From positions 170,048 through 234,047 of the forward strand of contig SXHN01000118.1 in the NCBI GenBank assembly GCA_005773635.1: a DNA stretch of 64,000 nucleotides, given 5' to 3'. The position numbers and the translations under genes are program-made. Positions 1 to 9,032 of this stretch are shown piece by piece; positions within the stretch are counted from its first letter, which is position 1, and each line of letters begins with the position of its first letter. Origin of the DNA: Actinomycetota bacterium (GTDB lineage: Bacteria > Actinomycetota > Acidimicrobiia > IMCC26256 > PALSA-610). The notes beneath the pieces were generated by a model. That model was not told the DNA's origin and made no database searches. It saw nothing but the letters and a program-made list of their open reading frames with translations.

Positions 1-1878
1 ATCGACGTTGCCACGGTCGTCGCATTTGATGACCACCACGTCAAGTCCGGCCATTGCGGCACTTGCCGCATTCGTGCCATGGGCCGAAGCAGGGATGAGA
101 CACACATCGCGACCACTCTCGCCGCGTTCATGGTGATACTTGCGGATTGCGAGGAGCCCTGCCAGTTCGCCCTGCGATCCTGCATTCGGTTGCAGCGAGA
201 CCGCGTCGTAGCCCGTAATGGCGGCGAGCCAATCTTCGAGTTCGTGCACCATCGCTCGGTACCCAGCCGTTTGTGAACTCGGCGCAAACGGATGGATTGC
301 TCCAAATTCCGGCCAAGTGATCGGGTCCATTTCGGCGGCTGCATTGAGTTTCATCGTGCAGCTCCCGAGCGGGATCATCGTGCGGTCCAGTGCCAAATCA
401 CGATCCGCGAGAGTACGCAGGTACCGCATCATTTCGGTTTCGCTTCGATAACGACGAAACGTTTCGTGCTCGCAAAACCCGCTTGTGCGTCGTAGTTCTT
501 CGGGAATCGACGCGACCGCAGAACTCATCAGCGCGGCGATGTCGCACTCGATGTCAAAGGCGCGCAAGACCTGCGCCACAATTTCGGGAGTCGTCGTTTC
601 ATCGAGCGCGATCGTGACCGTATCGGTATCAACGAAGCGCAGATTGATTCTTTGTGTAGCCGCCGCAGCAACAACGGCCTCGGCATGTCCGGGAACGGAC
701 ACCGTCACAGTGTCAAAAAAGGCATCGTGCACTACTTGTATTCCACCTTCGCGCAGCCCACCTGCCAACGCGCACGCAAGGCGATGCACTCGCCGCGCGA
801 TGCGCCGCAATCCGTCAGGGCCGTGATACGCCGCGTACAAGCCGGCGATGACCGCCAACAGCACCTGCGCTGTGCAGATATTGCTCGTGGCTTTTTCGCG
901 CCGAATGTGTTGTTCACGAGTCTGCAACGCGAGGCGATAAGCGACCCGCCCGTGTGCATCGATCGACGCACCGACCAAACGGCCAGGGAGCTGGCGCTGT
1001 TGCGAAGTCTTGACTGCCATGTAGCCAGCGTGAGGGCCACCGAAACCAAGCGGCACTCCGAATCGCTGAGCAGAACCCACCACCACATCTGCACCGAGTT
1101 CGCCCGGCGGCGTGAGCAGCGTCAAAGCGAGTAGGTCTGCCGCGACGGCAACCCGAATTCCGCGGCCTTGCAACCGTTCGATCATCGGGCCAATGTGACG
1201 CACCACGCCGCTCGTGCCCGGATACTGCAGCAACGCGCCGAACGCGTCCCCGGCGAAGGTCGCAGGATCGGCCACCACTATCTTGATCCCGAGCGGTTCC
1301 GCGCGTGTCGTGACGACGTTGATGGTCTGCGGTAAGACCTCATGATCGATGAAGAACGTCGCTATACCTTTGTTATTGATGCGTCGCAACAGTGTCATCG
1401 CCTCTGCCGCCGCAGTTGGTTCGTCGAGCAACGACGCATTGGCGAGCTCCATGCCCGTGAGCTCAGCAATCACCGTTTGGAAGTTGATCAGTGCTTCGAG
1501 CCGTCCTTGACTGATTTCGGGCTGGTACGGCGTGTAGGCCGTGTACCAAGCCGGATTTTCCAACACGTTGCGCAAAATGACAGGAGGGGTAACGGTGTCG
1601 GAGTATCCAAGCCCGATCAACGAAGTAAATACCTCATTGCGATCCGCGTATTCACGGAGCCGCGACAACGCGGCACGTTCGCTCATCGCATACCCCAACT
1701 GCAGTACTTCAGCATCCGCAATCGATGCAGGCACCGCCGAGTTCGCGAGTTCCTGCAGTGACGCCACACCGAGGGCCGAGAGCATCGCGGCAATATCACC
1801 AGTGTCTGGGCCGATGTGGCGCGCAAGAAAGTCGCGCGAGTCGTCGAGCGTTTCGATTGGTTGGACATTGTGCGGCAC
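1..1878 (-). CDS. gcvP: Glycine dehydrogenase (decarboxylating), P-protein, C-terminus cut by window edge
   Basis: This is the PLP-dependent P-protein of the glycine cleavage system, which decarboxylates glycine and passes the aminomethyl group to the H-protein lipoyl arm. The minus-strand frame is open from 1878 to base 1, giving 626 codons of a family usually near 950. Visible family landmarks are the N-terminal RHIGP segment ([10 protein letters not shown]), the segment [19 protein letters not shown], then [20 protein letters not shown], and GSCTMKLNA near residue 500. The PLP-binding lysine should lie beyond the left edge. The start is a GTG placed 5 bases after GGAGG. The length points to the single-chain P-protein, not the split GcvPA/GcvPB form. 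A glycine riboswitch lies directly upstream. No gcvT or gcvH is visible in the window. Confidence 0.95.
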   Translation of the reverse strand, partial: MPHNVQPIETLDDSRDFLARHIGPDTGDIAAMLSALGVASLQELANSAVPASIADAEVLQLGYAMSERAALSRLREYADRNEVFTSLIGLGYSDTVTPPVILRNVLENPAWYTAYTPYQPEISQGRLEALINFQTVIAELTGMELANASLLDEPTAAAEAMTLLRRINNKGIATFFIDHEVLPQTINVVTTRAEPLGIKIVVADPATFAGDAFGALLQYPGTSGVVRHIGPMIERLQGRGIRVAVAADLLALTLLTPPGELGADVVVGSAQRFGVPLGFGGPHAGYMAVKTSQQRQLPGRLVGASIDAHGRVAYRLALQTREQHIRREKATSNICTAQVLLAVIAGLYAAYHGPDGLRRIARRVHRLACALAGGLREGGIQVVHDAFFDTVTVSVPGHAEAVVAAAATQRINLRFVDTDTVTIALDETTTPEIVAQVLRAFDIECDIAALMSSAVASIPEELRRTSGFCEHETFRRYRSETEMMRYLRTLADRDLALDRTMIPLGSCTMKLNAAAEMDPITWPEFGAIHPFAPSSQTAGYRAMVHELEDWLAAITGYDAVSLQPNAGSQGELAGLLAIRKYHHERGESGRDVCLIPASAHGTNAASAAMAGLDVVVIKCDDRGNVD

Positions 1879-1929
1879 AGGAGCCTCCGAAATAGGGCCG
1901 ACACAGCCAAGCTGCGCCCACCGGGTCTT

Positions 1930-2140
1930 GGGCTCCCCGCTCTGTCCGTTGACCTGAAAGATTCGCACACGACCGAACTGCGGGCATGGCTTTCCTCGTC
2001 GGTGAAGGTTTCAGCGTCTCCGCACGCTTCCGCCTTGCTCTCCAGAGTTGCCTCAACCGGCGGTCCGTTGGCCTGAGAGATTCCGGGGAGGTTGCTCCTT
2101 CGGCGCATCCGAGCGGTTGCCCGCCATGATGCTCTCCCAC
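1930..2140 (-). promoter_or_regulatory. Tandem glycine riboswitch upstream of gcvP
   Basis: Read on the minus strand, this leader shows two consecutive glycine-aptamer cores. The first runs from GGGAGAGC (2138) through CGCCGAAGGAGCAA and CTCTCAGGCCAACGGACCG to CTCTGGAGAGC (2037). The second contains CACCGACGAGGAAAGCC and then TCTTTCAGGTCAACGGACAG, ending near 1943. These match the conserved J1/2, P3 and J3/1 segments of the gcvT-motif RNA. Downstream, GGGAGCC (1937-1931) can pair with GGCTCCT (1885-1879), which touches the Shine-Dalgarno GGAGG of gcvP. That suggests translational control, which is an inference. The rest of the 1879-2197 gap holds the gcvP ribosome binding site and presumably both divergent promoters. 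Confidence 0.93.
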
Positions 2141-2197
2141 CGGTGTCGATGGCATTGTCAGGCACGGACCGTAGCCGTGTGACAAACTCAATGTCCA

Positions 2198-2815
2198 ATG
2201 AACCGTGTCATGATCGTCGACGACCATCGAATGTTTGCCCAGAGCCTCGCGAGGCTGTTCGGGATGGAAGAAGATTTCGAGGTCGTCAGCACCGCCTACA
2301 GCGCCAGCGAAGCACTGACGACAATCGCGGATGCTCGCCCCGACTTGTGCGTGCTGGATTACCAGCTCCCAGACGGCGACGGCACCACGCTCGCCGCGCA
2401 TCTGCGATCGGTCTCGCCGGAAGTACGAATTCTCTTGCTCACGGGCGTCAACCGGCCTGCAGGCGCACAAGAGGCTATGGCCGCGGGCTGCGATGCGTTC
2501 ATCACCAAAGACCGCGCCGCGAACGAACTCATCCAAACGATGCGCAACATCGTTAGCGGCGATCATCTGATTACGAGCGATGTCGAAGCCGCGAACAAAG
2601 AACGCAGCAGCGCTCTCGATGTGTTCAACCTCACTGCCCGCGAAGCAGAAATATTGCAAGCACTCGGTAGCGGAGCCTCAACTGCTGCAGTCGCTGAAGA
2701 CATGCACATCTCACTGAACACGGTGCGAACGCATGTGCAGCGCATCATCAAAAAGCTCGGAGCACATTCGAAGCTCGAAGCAGTCGCGATTGGCCGATCG
2801 CGAGGCCTGCTCTAA
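2198..2815 (+). CDS. Orphan NarL/LuxR-family response regulator
   Basis: This is a 205-residue two-component response regulator. The N-terminal receiver domain has the acidic pair D8-D9 and the phosphoacceptor D54 in CVLDYQLPDGDG, with the switch Thr in LLLTG and the conserved Lys in FITKD. The C-terminal LuxR-type helix-turn-helix runs from about residue 146 (LTAREAEILQALGSG) through SLNTVRTHVQRIIKKLGAHSK. It should bind DNA after phosphorylation. No histidine kinase gene is adjacent, so its partner is unknown. It is divergent from gcvP and its riboswitch. No clear Shine-Dalgarno precedes the ATG, so a leaderless or short-leader transcript is possible. Confidence 0.9.
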   Translation: MNRVMIVDDHRMFAQSLARLFGMEEDFEVVSTAYSASEALTTIADARPDLCVLDYQLPDGDGTTLAAHLRSVSPEVRILLLTGVNRPAGAQEAMAAGCDAFITKDRAANELIQTMRNIVSGDHLITSDVEAANKERSSALDVFNLTAREAEILQALGSGASTAAVAEDMHISLNTVRTHVQRIIKKLGAHSKLEAVAIGRSRGLL

Positions 2816-2827
2816 CACCACCGTGAT

Positions 2828-4405
2828 TCAGCGATACAGAGGTTCGTCCGATTCTCGCACCGCGCAATCGCGTCCGAATATCAAGAAACGATCACATGAT
2901 CGCATCAGCCAACGATCGTGTGTGACCATGATGACGGTTCCTTGAAACTGCGAAATTGCCGCCTCTAACGCATCCGCGGAAGCAAGGTCGAGGTTGTCGG
3001 TGGGTTCATCAAGCAACAACAAGGTCGCCCCGCTATGTTCAAGCAACAGCACCTGAAAGCGTGCCTGCTGCCCTCCACTCAGCGTTGCGAATGGTTGCTC
3101 CCAACAACCGTGCAGTTCGTAACGGCGCAAGTTCGCCATCGCGGCCCCACGAGCCTGTCCCCGGTCCAACAAGGCTTCCAACAGCGAGCACTCACTGAGC
3201 GCCGGCTGTTCATGCATCTGATTGAAATATCCGGGCACAACTCGCGATCCAAGCCGACACGCTCCTTCGTGCTCGATAGCCTCGCCCGCGAGTAACCGCA
3301 AGAAATGACTCTTACCGGTTCCGTTGTGACCAATGATGCCAACTCGTTCGCCGAACCACACTTCCGCGTCAAACGGATCGGTCAAGCCCGAGAGTTCAAG
3401 TGACTCGCACACGACAGCACGCTTGGCCGTGCGGTCGCCACCCAATCGAATATCGATCTGCTGCTGCTCCACGCGGTCGCGGGGTGCGGCCTGTTCGTGC
3501 CGTTCGATTTTGGTTTTGGCCGCTCGCACCCTCGATGCGAAAACATCGCTGCGTTGTGCTCTTCGTCGATATTCGGTGAGTTCGGCTTCGAGCTTCTTGC
3601 GCTGCTCCAAATACCGCCGATGTTCTTCGTCAATGCGTTCAAGGCGGGCATCGCGCACCTGATGGTACGTGCCGAACGTATCGCCATGAGTCCACGTCAC
3701 AAGCCCTTCGAGCGTCACAATCTTTGTTGCAACGCGGGCAAGAAGTTCGCGATCGTGGCTTACAAACAGAATCGTCTTGTCACACGCGTTCAGCGTGTCT
3801 TCAAGCCATTCCTTCGCAGGAACATCCAAGAAATTGTCGGGTTCATCAAGGAGTAGAACATCCGCGTCACTGCGCACGAGGTACTCCAACGCGAGACGCT
3901 TCTGTTCACCCCCCGACAACGTAGAGAGCCGCCGATCAGCGACAGCTTCATACGAAGCCCGCAGCGCAATAGTGGTGCACGTATCAAACGCAATTTCCGC
4001 GTCCCAACCTCCGGCATCGCCCCAGGCCTGATGCGCTCGAGCGAGCGCCATTCCAACCGCGTCGGTCGGCGTTTCGCCAAACCGCGCCTCGGTCGACGCC
4101 AATACTTGAGCTGCGGTGCGAATCGCGCGTGGCGAAAGCGACACCAACAGATCTCGAACTGAAACTGCGGTTTCGGCACCACCCAGAAGCTGTCGCATGT
4201 AGCGCAATTCGCCCGAGACCCTGACCGTGCCCTTGTTGGGCGTGAGTTCACCGGCGATCAGCCGCAACAAGGTCGTTTTGCCGGTGCCGTTGGCGCCGAT
4301 CAAAGCGATATGTTCGCCATCGCCGACCCGAAAACCCGCGTCACGAAACAAATCGGAGCCACCCGGCATCGCGTAGCGCAGCCCGGCAACTTCCAACGCA
4401 CCCAT
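2828..4405 (-). CDS. ABC-F family ATPase (ribosome-associated type)
   Basis: This is a 525-residue soluble protein with two ABC cassettes and no membrane segments, the layout of ABC-F translation factors (EttA/Uup/antibiotic-resistance branch). Cassette 1 has Walker A GANGTGKTT, signature LSGGEQKR and Walker B LLLDEPDNFLD. Cassette 2 has GHNGTGKSH, LSGGQQAR and LLLDEPTDNLD, followed by VTHDRWLM. A charged linker rich in Glu/Arg lies between them. The frame stays open upstream to 4717, but the chosen ATG (MGALEVAGLRYAM) starts directly on the first cassette strand and follows a GTGGTGG sequence. The longer version would overlap the divergent dioxygenase. The substrate site (ribosomal E-site binding) is inferred from the family, and the exact subfamily is not resolved. 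Confidence 0.88.
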   Translation of the reverse strand: MGALEVAGLRYAMPGGSDLFRDAGFRVGDGEHIALIGANGTGKTTLLRLIAGELTPNKGTVRVSGELRYMRQLLGGAETAVSVRDLLVSLSPRAIRTAAQVLASTEARFGETPTDAVGMALARAHQAWGDAGGWDAEIAFDTCTTIALRASYEAVADRRLSTLSGGEQKRLALEYLVRSDADVLLLDEPDNFLDVPAKEWLEDTLNACDKTILFVSHDRELLARVATKIVTLEGLVTWTHGDTFGTYHQVRDARLERIDEEHRRYLEQRKKLEAELTEYRRRAQRSDVFASRVRAAKTKIERHEQAAPRDRVEQQQIDIRLGGDRTAKRAVVCESLELSGLTDPFDAEVWFGERVGIIGHNGTGKSHFLRLLAGEAIEHEGACRLGSRVVPGYFNQMHEQPALSECSLLEALLDRGQARGAAMANLRRYELHGCWEQPFATLSGGQQARFQVLLLEHSGATLLLLDEPTDNLDLASADALEAAISQFQGTVIMVTHDRWLMRSCDRFLIFGRDCAVRESDEPLYR

Positions 4406-4462
4406 ACGACCACCACGATACGTCGCGAACTCCGCTCGACCCGCTGCATTAATCTCTGTCGG

Positions 4463-5326
4463 ATGCGGCCAGTCACTGCACAAGAGATCGAAACCTTCTG
4501 GCGCGACGGAGTGGTCTGTCTGTACGGGATCCTCGACATTGATCTCATCAGTGCAATGGCAGCGCCAATAGATGCGCTGCTCAACGAACCCACGATGGCC
4601 GACATGAGCGCGATGGGCGACGCGTTGGCTGCGAGCGGTGAAGTGGTGCTCTCCGAGCCAACACCAACTACGCAGCGTGGGGCATTTCGCAGCGGCGTTG
4701 ATTCTTGGCGAGACCACGAAGCGTTCCGATCGTTTGCCTGCGACTCACCGCTACCCGCGATCATCGGTCAGCTCCTGCGGTCATCCAAGATCAATCTTTG
4801 GGAAGACAGCGTGTTGGTGAAGGAACCTGGCACCCGCGAGCGCACTGCCTGGCACCAAGACATTGGTTACTTTCATGTCGAGGGAAGCCAACTATGTACA
4901 TCTTGGATTCCACTCGATGCAGTCGACCAAGCAAGCGGGGCGATGAGCTTCGTGAAGGGCTCGCACCGCGGCGAAATTTATCGCCCGAACTTGTTTGTGA
5001 CCACCATGGATATTCCTGGAACGCAGGGCGAATCGGTGCCTGACATTGAGGCTCTCGCACGCAGCGGCGAGGCCGAGTTGATCTCCTATGACCTTGGCCC
5101 TGGCGACCTCACAGTGCACCACGCCCGCACGTTGCACGCTGCAGGCGGCAACACCACAACGGCCCGCAGGCGTCGGGCGATTTCAGTGCGATACTGCGGC
5201 GACGACGCTCGGTACCTCATCCGAAGTGGCGCACCGAAAAAACCGCATCACGAACACGTCAGCAATGGCCAACTTCTCGACAGTGACGATTGTCCAGTGG
5301 TCTGGCGCAATACCGATCGCGGCTAG
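4463..5326 (+). CDS. Phytanoyl-CoA dioxygenase (PhyH) family protein
   Basis: This is a 287-residue Fe(II)/2-oxoglutarate-dependent oxygenase of the PhyH family. The iron ligands are visible as the HxD pair in TAWHQDIGYFH and a distal His in DLTVHHARTLHAAGGN. An Arg cluster after it (ARRRRAISVRY) would hold 2-oxoglutarate. The ATG at 4463 begins MRPVTAQEIETFWRDG, the usual family N-terminus. The open frame further upstream runs into the divergent ABC-F gene and was not used. Its 3' end overlaps the convergent ABC transporter by 4 bases. The substrate is unknown. Family members hydroxylate acyl-CoAs and many small metabolites. Confidence 0.88.
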   Translation: MRPVTAQEIETFWRDGVVCLYGILDIDLISAMAAPIDALLNEPTMADMSAMGDALAASGEVVLSEPTPTTQRGAFRSGVDSWRDHEAFRSFACDSPLPAIIGQLLRSSKINLWEDSVLVKEPGTRERTAWHQDIGYFHVEGSQLCTSWIPLDAVDQASGAMSFVKGSHRGEIYRPNLFVTTMDIPGTQGESVPDIEALARSGEAELISYDLGPGDLTVHHARTLHAAGGNTTTARRRRAISVRYCGDDARYLIRSGAPKKPHHEHVSNGQLLDSDDCPVVWRNTDRG

Positions 5327-7164
5327 CTCCTCGTGTTGCGGATCCAGCTGGCGTAAAGGTCGGCGTAAACACCATTCGCAGTAACGAGTTCATCGTGGTG
5401 GCCAGTTTCGACGAGCTCGCCACCGTCGAACACCAACACAAGGTCCGCGGCTTCGGCTGTCGATAGGCGATGCGCGATCGAAATCGTTGTACGGCCGCGC
5501 GACACTCGCAGCAGGGCGTCAGTCAACGCCCGCTCTGTTTCTGGGTCGACTGCACTCGTGGCCTCGTCGAGAATGAGCACCCCTGCGTCGGCAAGCTGCG
5601 CGCGAGCGAGGGCTACTAGCTGCCGCTCACCTACCGACAAGTTGTCGCCACGTTCGCCAACTTCGGTATCGAGGCCATCCGGCAAGCGGTTGATCCACCA
5701 ATCAAGATCGAGGGCAGCAAAAGCAGCAGCGACATCGGCATCATTGGCACCGAGACGACCCAGCAAGACGTTTTCACGGATCGTCGTGTTGAACAAGAAT
5801 CCATCTTGCGGAACGAGCCGAATTGCACGATGACGATCCTCTGCAGCCACTGACCGCAGATCGATCCCGCCGACCGCGATCGTTCCACTCACTGGGTCGG
5901 CCAACCGACACAACAGTTTCGCAAACGTTGTCTTGCCGCTGCCAGTTTCGCCCACAATCGCAACCCGCGTGCCCGCGGGGATCGACACGTTGACGTCTCG
6001 CAGCACGCGAGCACCCGCTCGATACGCGAACTCCACATGATGCGCGGCGACCGACAACGCACCGCTTGGCAGTGGGCGGACGAGTTCAGAGGTTGGCTCA
6101 GTTACATCTATCGGCACGTCGAGCACCGCCAGCACTTTGCGCCAACCGGCGATCGCCGTCTGCGTCTGGTCGAGAATTTCGCTGAGTTCGGCAACTGGAT
6201 TCAATAACAACGATGTGAGAAATAGGAACGCAATCATTTCGCCGACGTCTAGGCCCCAACCCTTGCCGTGAAACGCAGCCGTCGCGGTAACCGCAGCGAT
6301 AGCGATGGCAGCGAAAAAATCGCCTAGCGGGAACATCATGGCGAAGTACTTTGCCGCGCGCAGATGCGATCGATACACATTGTCGACTCGACGAGCAATC
6401 CGACGACTCGAGCGCCGTTGCAACCCATACGCGCGGATCACAGCCGATCCTGTTACTACTTCAGATATCTCCGACAACATTTCAGATGTGTCAGTACGCA
6501 CTTGGTCGTATGCCGCGAGTTGCTTGCGTTGCAGAATACGAAACACCGGTATCACGGGCAGGAAGCTCACAACTACGACCAACGCCAACTGCCACGAATA
6601 CACAAACATCACCGCGATCGTCAGCACAAGCAAAGTGCTATTCAAAATCCACGACATCGCACCCCACTGCACGAAGCGTGCAAGTGTCTCGATATCGCTG
6701 GTGACCCGTGCGACAAGTATGCCTTTGCGCGAGTCAGTGTGTTCTGCAATCGACAGCCGATGGATATGTGAAAACACCCGAACCCGCAGGCCCGCAAGCG
6801 AGTTCTCCGCCGCGCGCAGAAACCGCAGATACGTGGCCTTTTGCATAAATGCGACACCTACCACCAGCAAAATGCCGACACCTCCCACCGGGTAGACGAT
6901 CTCGGGCCGAAATCCCTGGGAACCGCGCACACCCTTGTCCAAGATCTGCTGCATTAGTACTGGAATCACCAACCGGCCAAACGCTGAAAGAAACGCGAAC
7001 CCCATGCTGACCCGAATGCCCACTCGGAGTTCTGGCGAGATCGCGAGACCCCGTCGCAATACCGACATCGCGCCTTCACTCGCGACAGCATCATCGTCGT
7101 CGTCAAGGGCAACCCGAGCACTCGCGAGGGCGTGCTCAAGCATCACCAACTCGTCAGAGGTCAT
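5323..7164 (-). CDS. ABC exporter half-transporter, subunit with canonical catalytic Glu
   Basis: This is a 613-residue type IV exporter with an N-terminal six-helix membrane domain (about residues 45-360) and a C-terminal ATPase. The ATPase shows Walker A GETGSGKTT, signature LSVGERQ, Walker B GVLILDEATSAVD with the catalytic Glu, and H-loop SIAHRLS. The signature departs from LSGGQ. The ATG at 7164 overlaps the stop of the upstream half-transporter by 11 bases, so the two are translationally coupled and probably form a heterodimer of the TM287/288 or BmrCD type. A poly-Asp run precedes the first helix. The exported substrate (lipid, drug or peptide) cannot be read from the sequence. Confidence 0.9.
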   Translation of the reverse strand: MTSDELVMLEHALASARVALDDDDDAVASEGAMSVLRRGLAISPELRVGIRVSMGFAFLSAFGRLVIPVLMQQILDKGVRGSQGFRPEIVYPVGGVGILLVVGVAFMQKATYLRFLRAAENSLAGLRVRVFSHIHRLSIAEHTDSRKGILVARVTSDIETLARFVQWGAMSWILNSTLLVLTIAVMFVYSWQLALVVVVSFLPVIPVFRILQRKQLAAYDQVRTDTSEMLSEISEVVTGSAVIRAYGLQRRSSRRIARRVDNVYRSHLRAAKYFAMMFPLGDFFAAIAIAAVTATAAFHGKGWGLDVGEMIAFLFLTSLLLNPVAELSEILDQTQTAIAGWRKVLAVLDVPIDVTEPTSELVRPLPSGALSVAAHHVEFAYRAGARVLRDVNVSIPAGTRVAIVGETGSGKTTFAKLLCRLADPVSGTIAVGGIDLRSVAAEDRHRAIRLVPQDGFLFNTTIRENVLLGRLGANDADVAAAFAALDLDWWINRLPDGLDTEVGERGDNLSVGERQLVALARAQLADAGVLILDEATSAVDPETERALTDALLRVSRGRTTISIAHRLSTAEAADLVLVFDGGELVETGHHDELVTANGVYADLYASWIRNTRS

Positions 7165-8974
7165 CGTCAACGACCCCGCTTTCAGCTTCAGCTTCGGCTT
7201 CGTAGGCCTGCACCATCGCCGCGTATTCCGGTTCGCTCGCCACCAGATCCGCGTGCGAACCGGTGGCGGCAATCACTCCATCTCGCAGAAACAGCACGCG
7301 ATCGGCCAAGGCAATAGTAGAGACCCGGTGCGCGACGATCAGCGCCGTCGTTTGCAACTCGGCTTTGAGACCATCGAGAATACGCGCCTCCACTGTCGGG
7401 TCAACCGCGGAAGTGGCATCGTCAAGCACCAACAGCCGCGGATTTCGAACCAATGCCCGAGCCAGGGCTACCCGCTGTCGCTGTCCGCCCGACAACGTCA
7501 CACCGCGCTCGCCGAGCACCGTGTTATGACCAGCTTCGAGATTCGTAATGAAGCGATCAGCCTGCGCGAGGTGCACCGCTCGCTCGGCTGCCGCAAGCGG
7601 GACCTCGCCGAAGGTCAAGTTCTCTTCAACACTGTCGGCGAAGAGGAACGATTCTTGAAACACCAATGCGGTTTGTGATCGCAACGAAGCCGGTGCGATC
7701 CGTTCGATTGCCACGCCACCGATCGTGATCGATCCACGATCAGCATCCACTAGCCCGATCAACAGTTCACACAAGGTCGACTTGCCCGCTCCAGTAGCTC
7801 CAACGAGTGCCACGATTTCACCGGGTCTAAGGGTGAACGAACAGCCATCGAGCACGGGTTCGCCGGCCACAAACTCAAAGTGCAAATTCGAAACTGCAAC
7901 CGCGAGCGGTACATCAGGTAGCTCTATCGGATCAATAGGGTCTTGCATGACATCGGCTGCAAGCACCTCATCAATGCGTCCTAACGCCACCACTGATCGT
8001 GGCATCTCTTCGAGCAAGAATCCCACGACTCGCATCGGAAACGACAACAGAGTAAACAGCGCCATTACCTGCACAAGTTCACCGGTGGTTAACGCCCCGG
8101 TAGAAATTCGCCAACCGCCAACCGACAGGATCGCGATAACACCCAGGTTTGGCAGGGCATCAAGCGTCGGTTCGAATACCGATCGCAGTTTGCCTACATC
8201 CATGCGGGCATCACGCAATCGCAATGCTGCCACTTCCAGACGACGCACTTCATGAGTTTCCAGGCCAAGTGTCTTAACAACCAAGGCACCGTCGTAGCTT
8301 TCGTGGGCAATCGACGAAACATCGCCAATACGTTGCTGGGTCTTCTCGGCCGGGCCTTCGACCCGTTTCGTGTAGTAGCGATTGAGGCCCGCCATCGCCG
8401 GGAACACCAACAGCCCGACAATCGCAAGAACCGGATCGGCAACGATCAGTGCGATCACTGAAAATGCGATGAGTAATACAAGCCCCAACGAAAACGGCAA
8501 CGGGTTGATGACTTCGACTGCAACTTCGACATCGGTGTCGGCGTGCGCGAGGAGTTCGCCGGTCGGTTTGGATCGGTGAAACGACAACGGCGTATTGATG
8601 TAGTGATCCGTTATCTGGGTTCGCAACGTCACCTGCATACGTCGCGACGTGACGGCAGCGTAATAACGGCGAGTGATTACACCCGCACTGCGCAGCGCAG
8701 CAACAATCACGACCGCGGCCACAGTGCCCCACACCGTCGCCGGATCGACATCGCCATCGGTCAAGGCGGGTTCGAAAACCGTGTCGGTGATGCGTCCAAG
8801 CACCACCGCGCCACCGACCGCCATAGACGCATAAATAGTCGAACCAGTAACCGCTATGGCAAAGGGCTTCGGGTGCGTTTTGATATAACGCCACAACACC
8901 GCCACCCCAGTGCGAAACGAGCCGGTTTCAGTAGCGACCGCTACGGGGTCTGTGGGTGTGCCAGTCATGAGCAT
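7154..8974 (-). CDS. ABC exporter half-transporter, subunit with degenerate Walker B
   Basis: This is a 606-residue type IV ABC half-transporter with a membrane domain at about residues 25-330 and a C-terminal ATPase. The ATPase shows Walker A GATGAGKST, signature LSGGQRQR and H-loop IVAHRVS. Walker B reads LLVLDDATSAVD, so Asp replaces the catalytic Glu. In heterodimeric exporters, one subunit with this change forms the degenerate ATP site together with the altered signature of its partner, and the partner here does have an altered signature (LSVGE). It is the first gene of the pair and is divergent from the aminotransferase across 58 bases. ATG at 8974 or 8968 could serve as start. Confidence 0.9.
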   Translation of the reverse strand: MLMTGTPTDPVAVATETGSFRTGVAVLWRYIKTHPKPFAIAVTGSTIYASMAVGGAVVLGRITDTVFEPALTDGDVDPATVWGTVAAVVIVAALRSAGVITRRYYAAVTSRRMQVTLRTQITDHYINTPLSFHRSKPTGELLAHADTDVEVAVEVINPLPFSLGLVLLIAFSVIALIVADPVLAIVGLLVFPAMAGLNRYYTKRVEGPAEKTQQRIGDVSSIAHESYDGALVVKTLGLETHEVRRLEVAALRLRDARMDVGKLRSVFEPTLDALPNLGVIAILSVGGWRISTGALTTGELVQVMALFTLLSFPMRVVGFLLEEMPRSVVALGRIDEVLAADVMQDPIDPIELPDVPLAVAVSNLHFEFVAGEPVLDGCSFTLRPGEIVALVGATGAGKSTLCELLIGLVDADRGSITIGGVAIERIAPASLRSQTALVFQESFLFADSVEENLTFGEVPLAAAERAVHLAQADRFITNLEAGHNTVLGERGVTLSGGQRQRVALARALVRNPRLLVLDDATSAVDPTVEARILDGLKAELQTTALIVAHRVSTIALADRVLFLRDGVIAATGSHADLVASEPEYAAMVQAYEAEAEAESGVVDDDL

Positions 8975-9032
8975 CCGAGACTACTGATCCACTTCGCAGT
9001 GGCCCTGAGCGGTTTCCGATACCCTCACCGAG

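Noticed and set aside
1796..2659. Long minus-strand open frame (287 codons) across the gcvP leader and the response regulator gene
   Set aside because: It lies antisense to a clear response regulator and over the glycine riboswitch, with no recognisable domain. It is a shadow frame.
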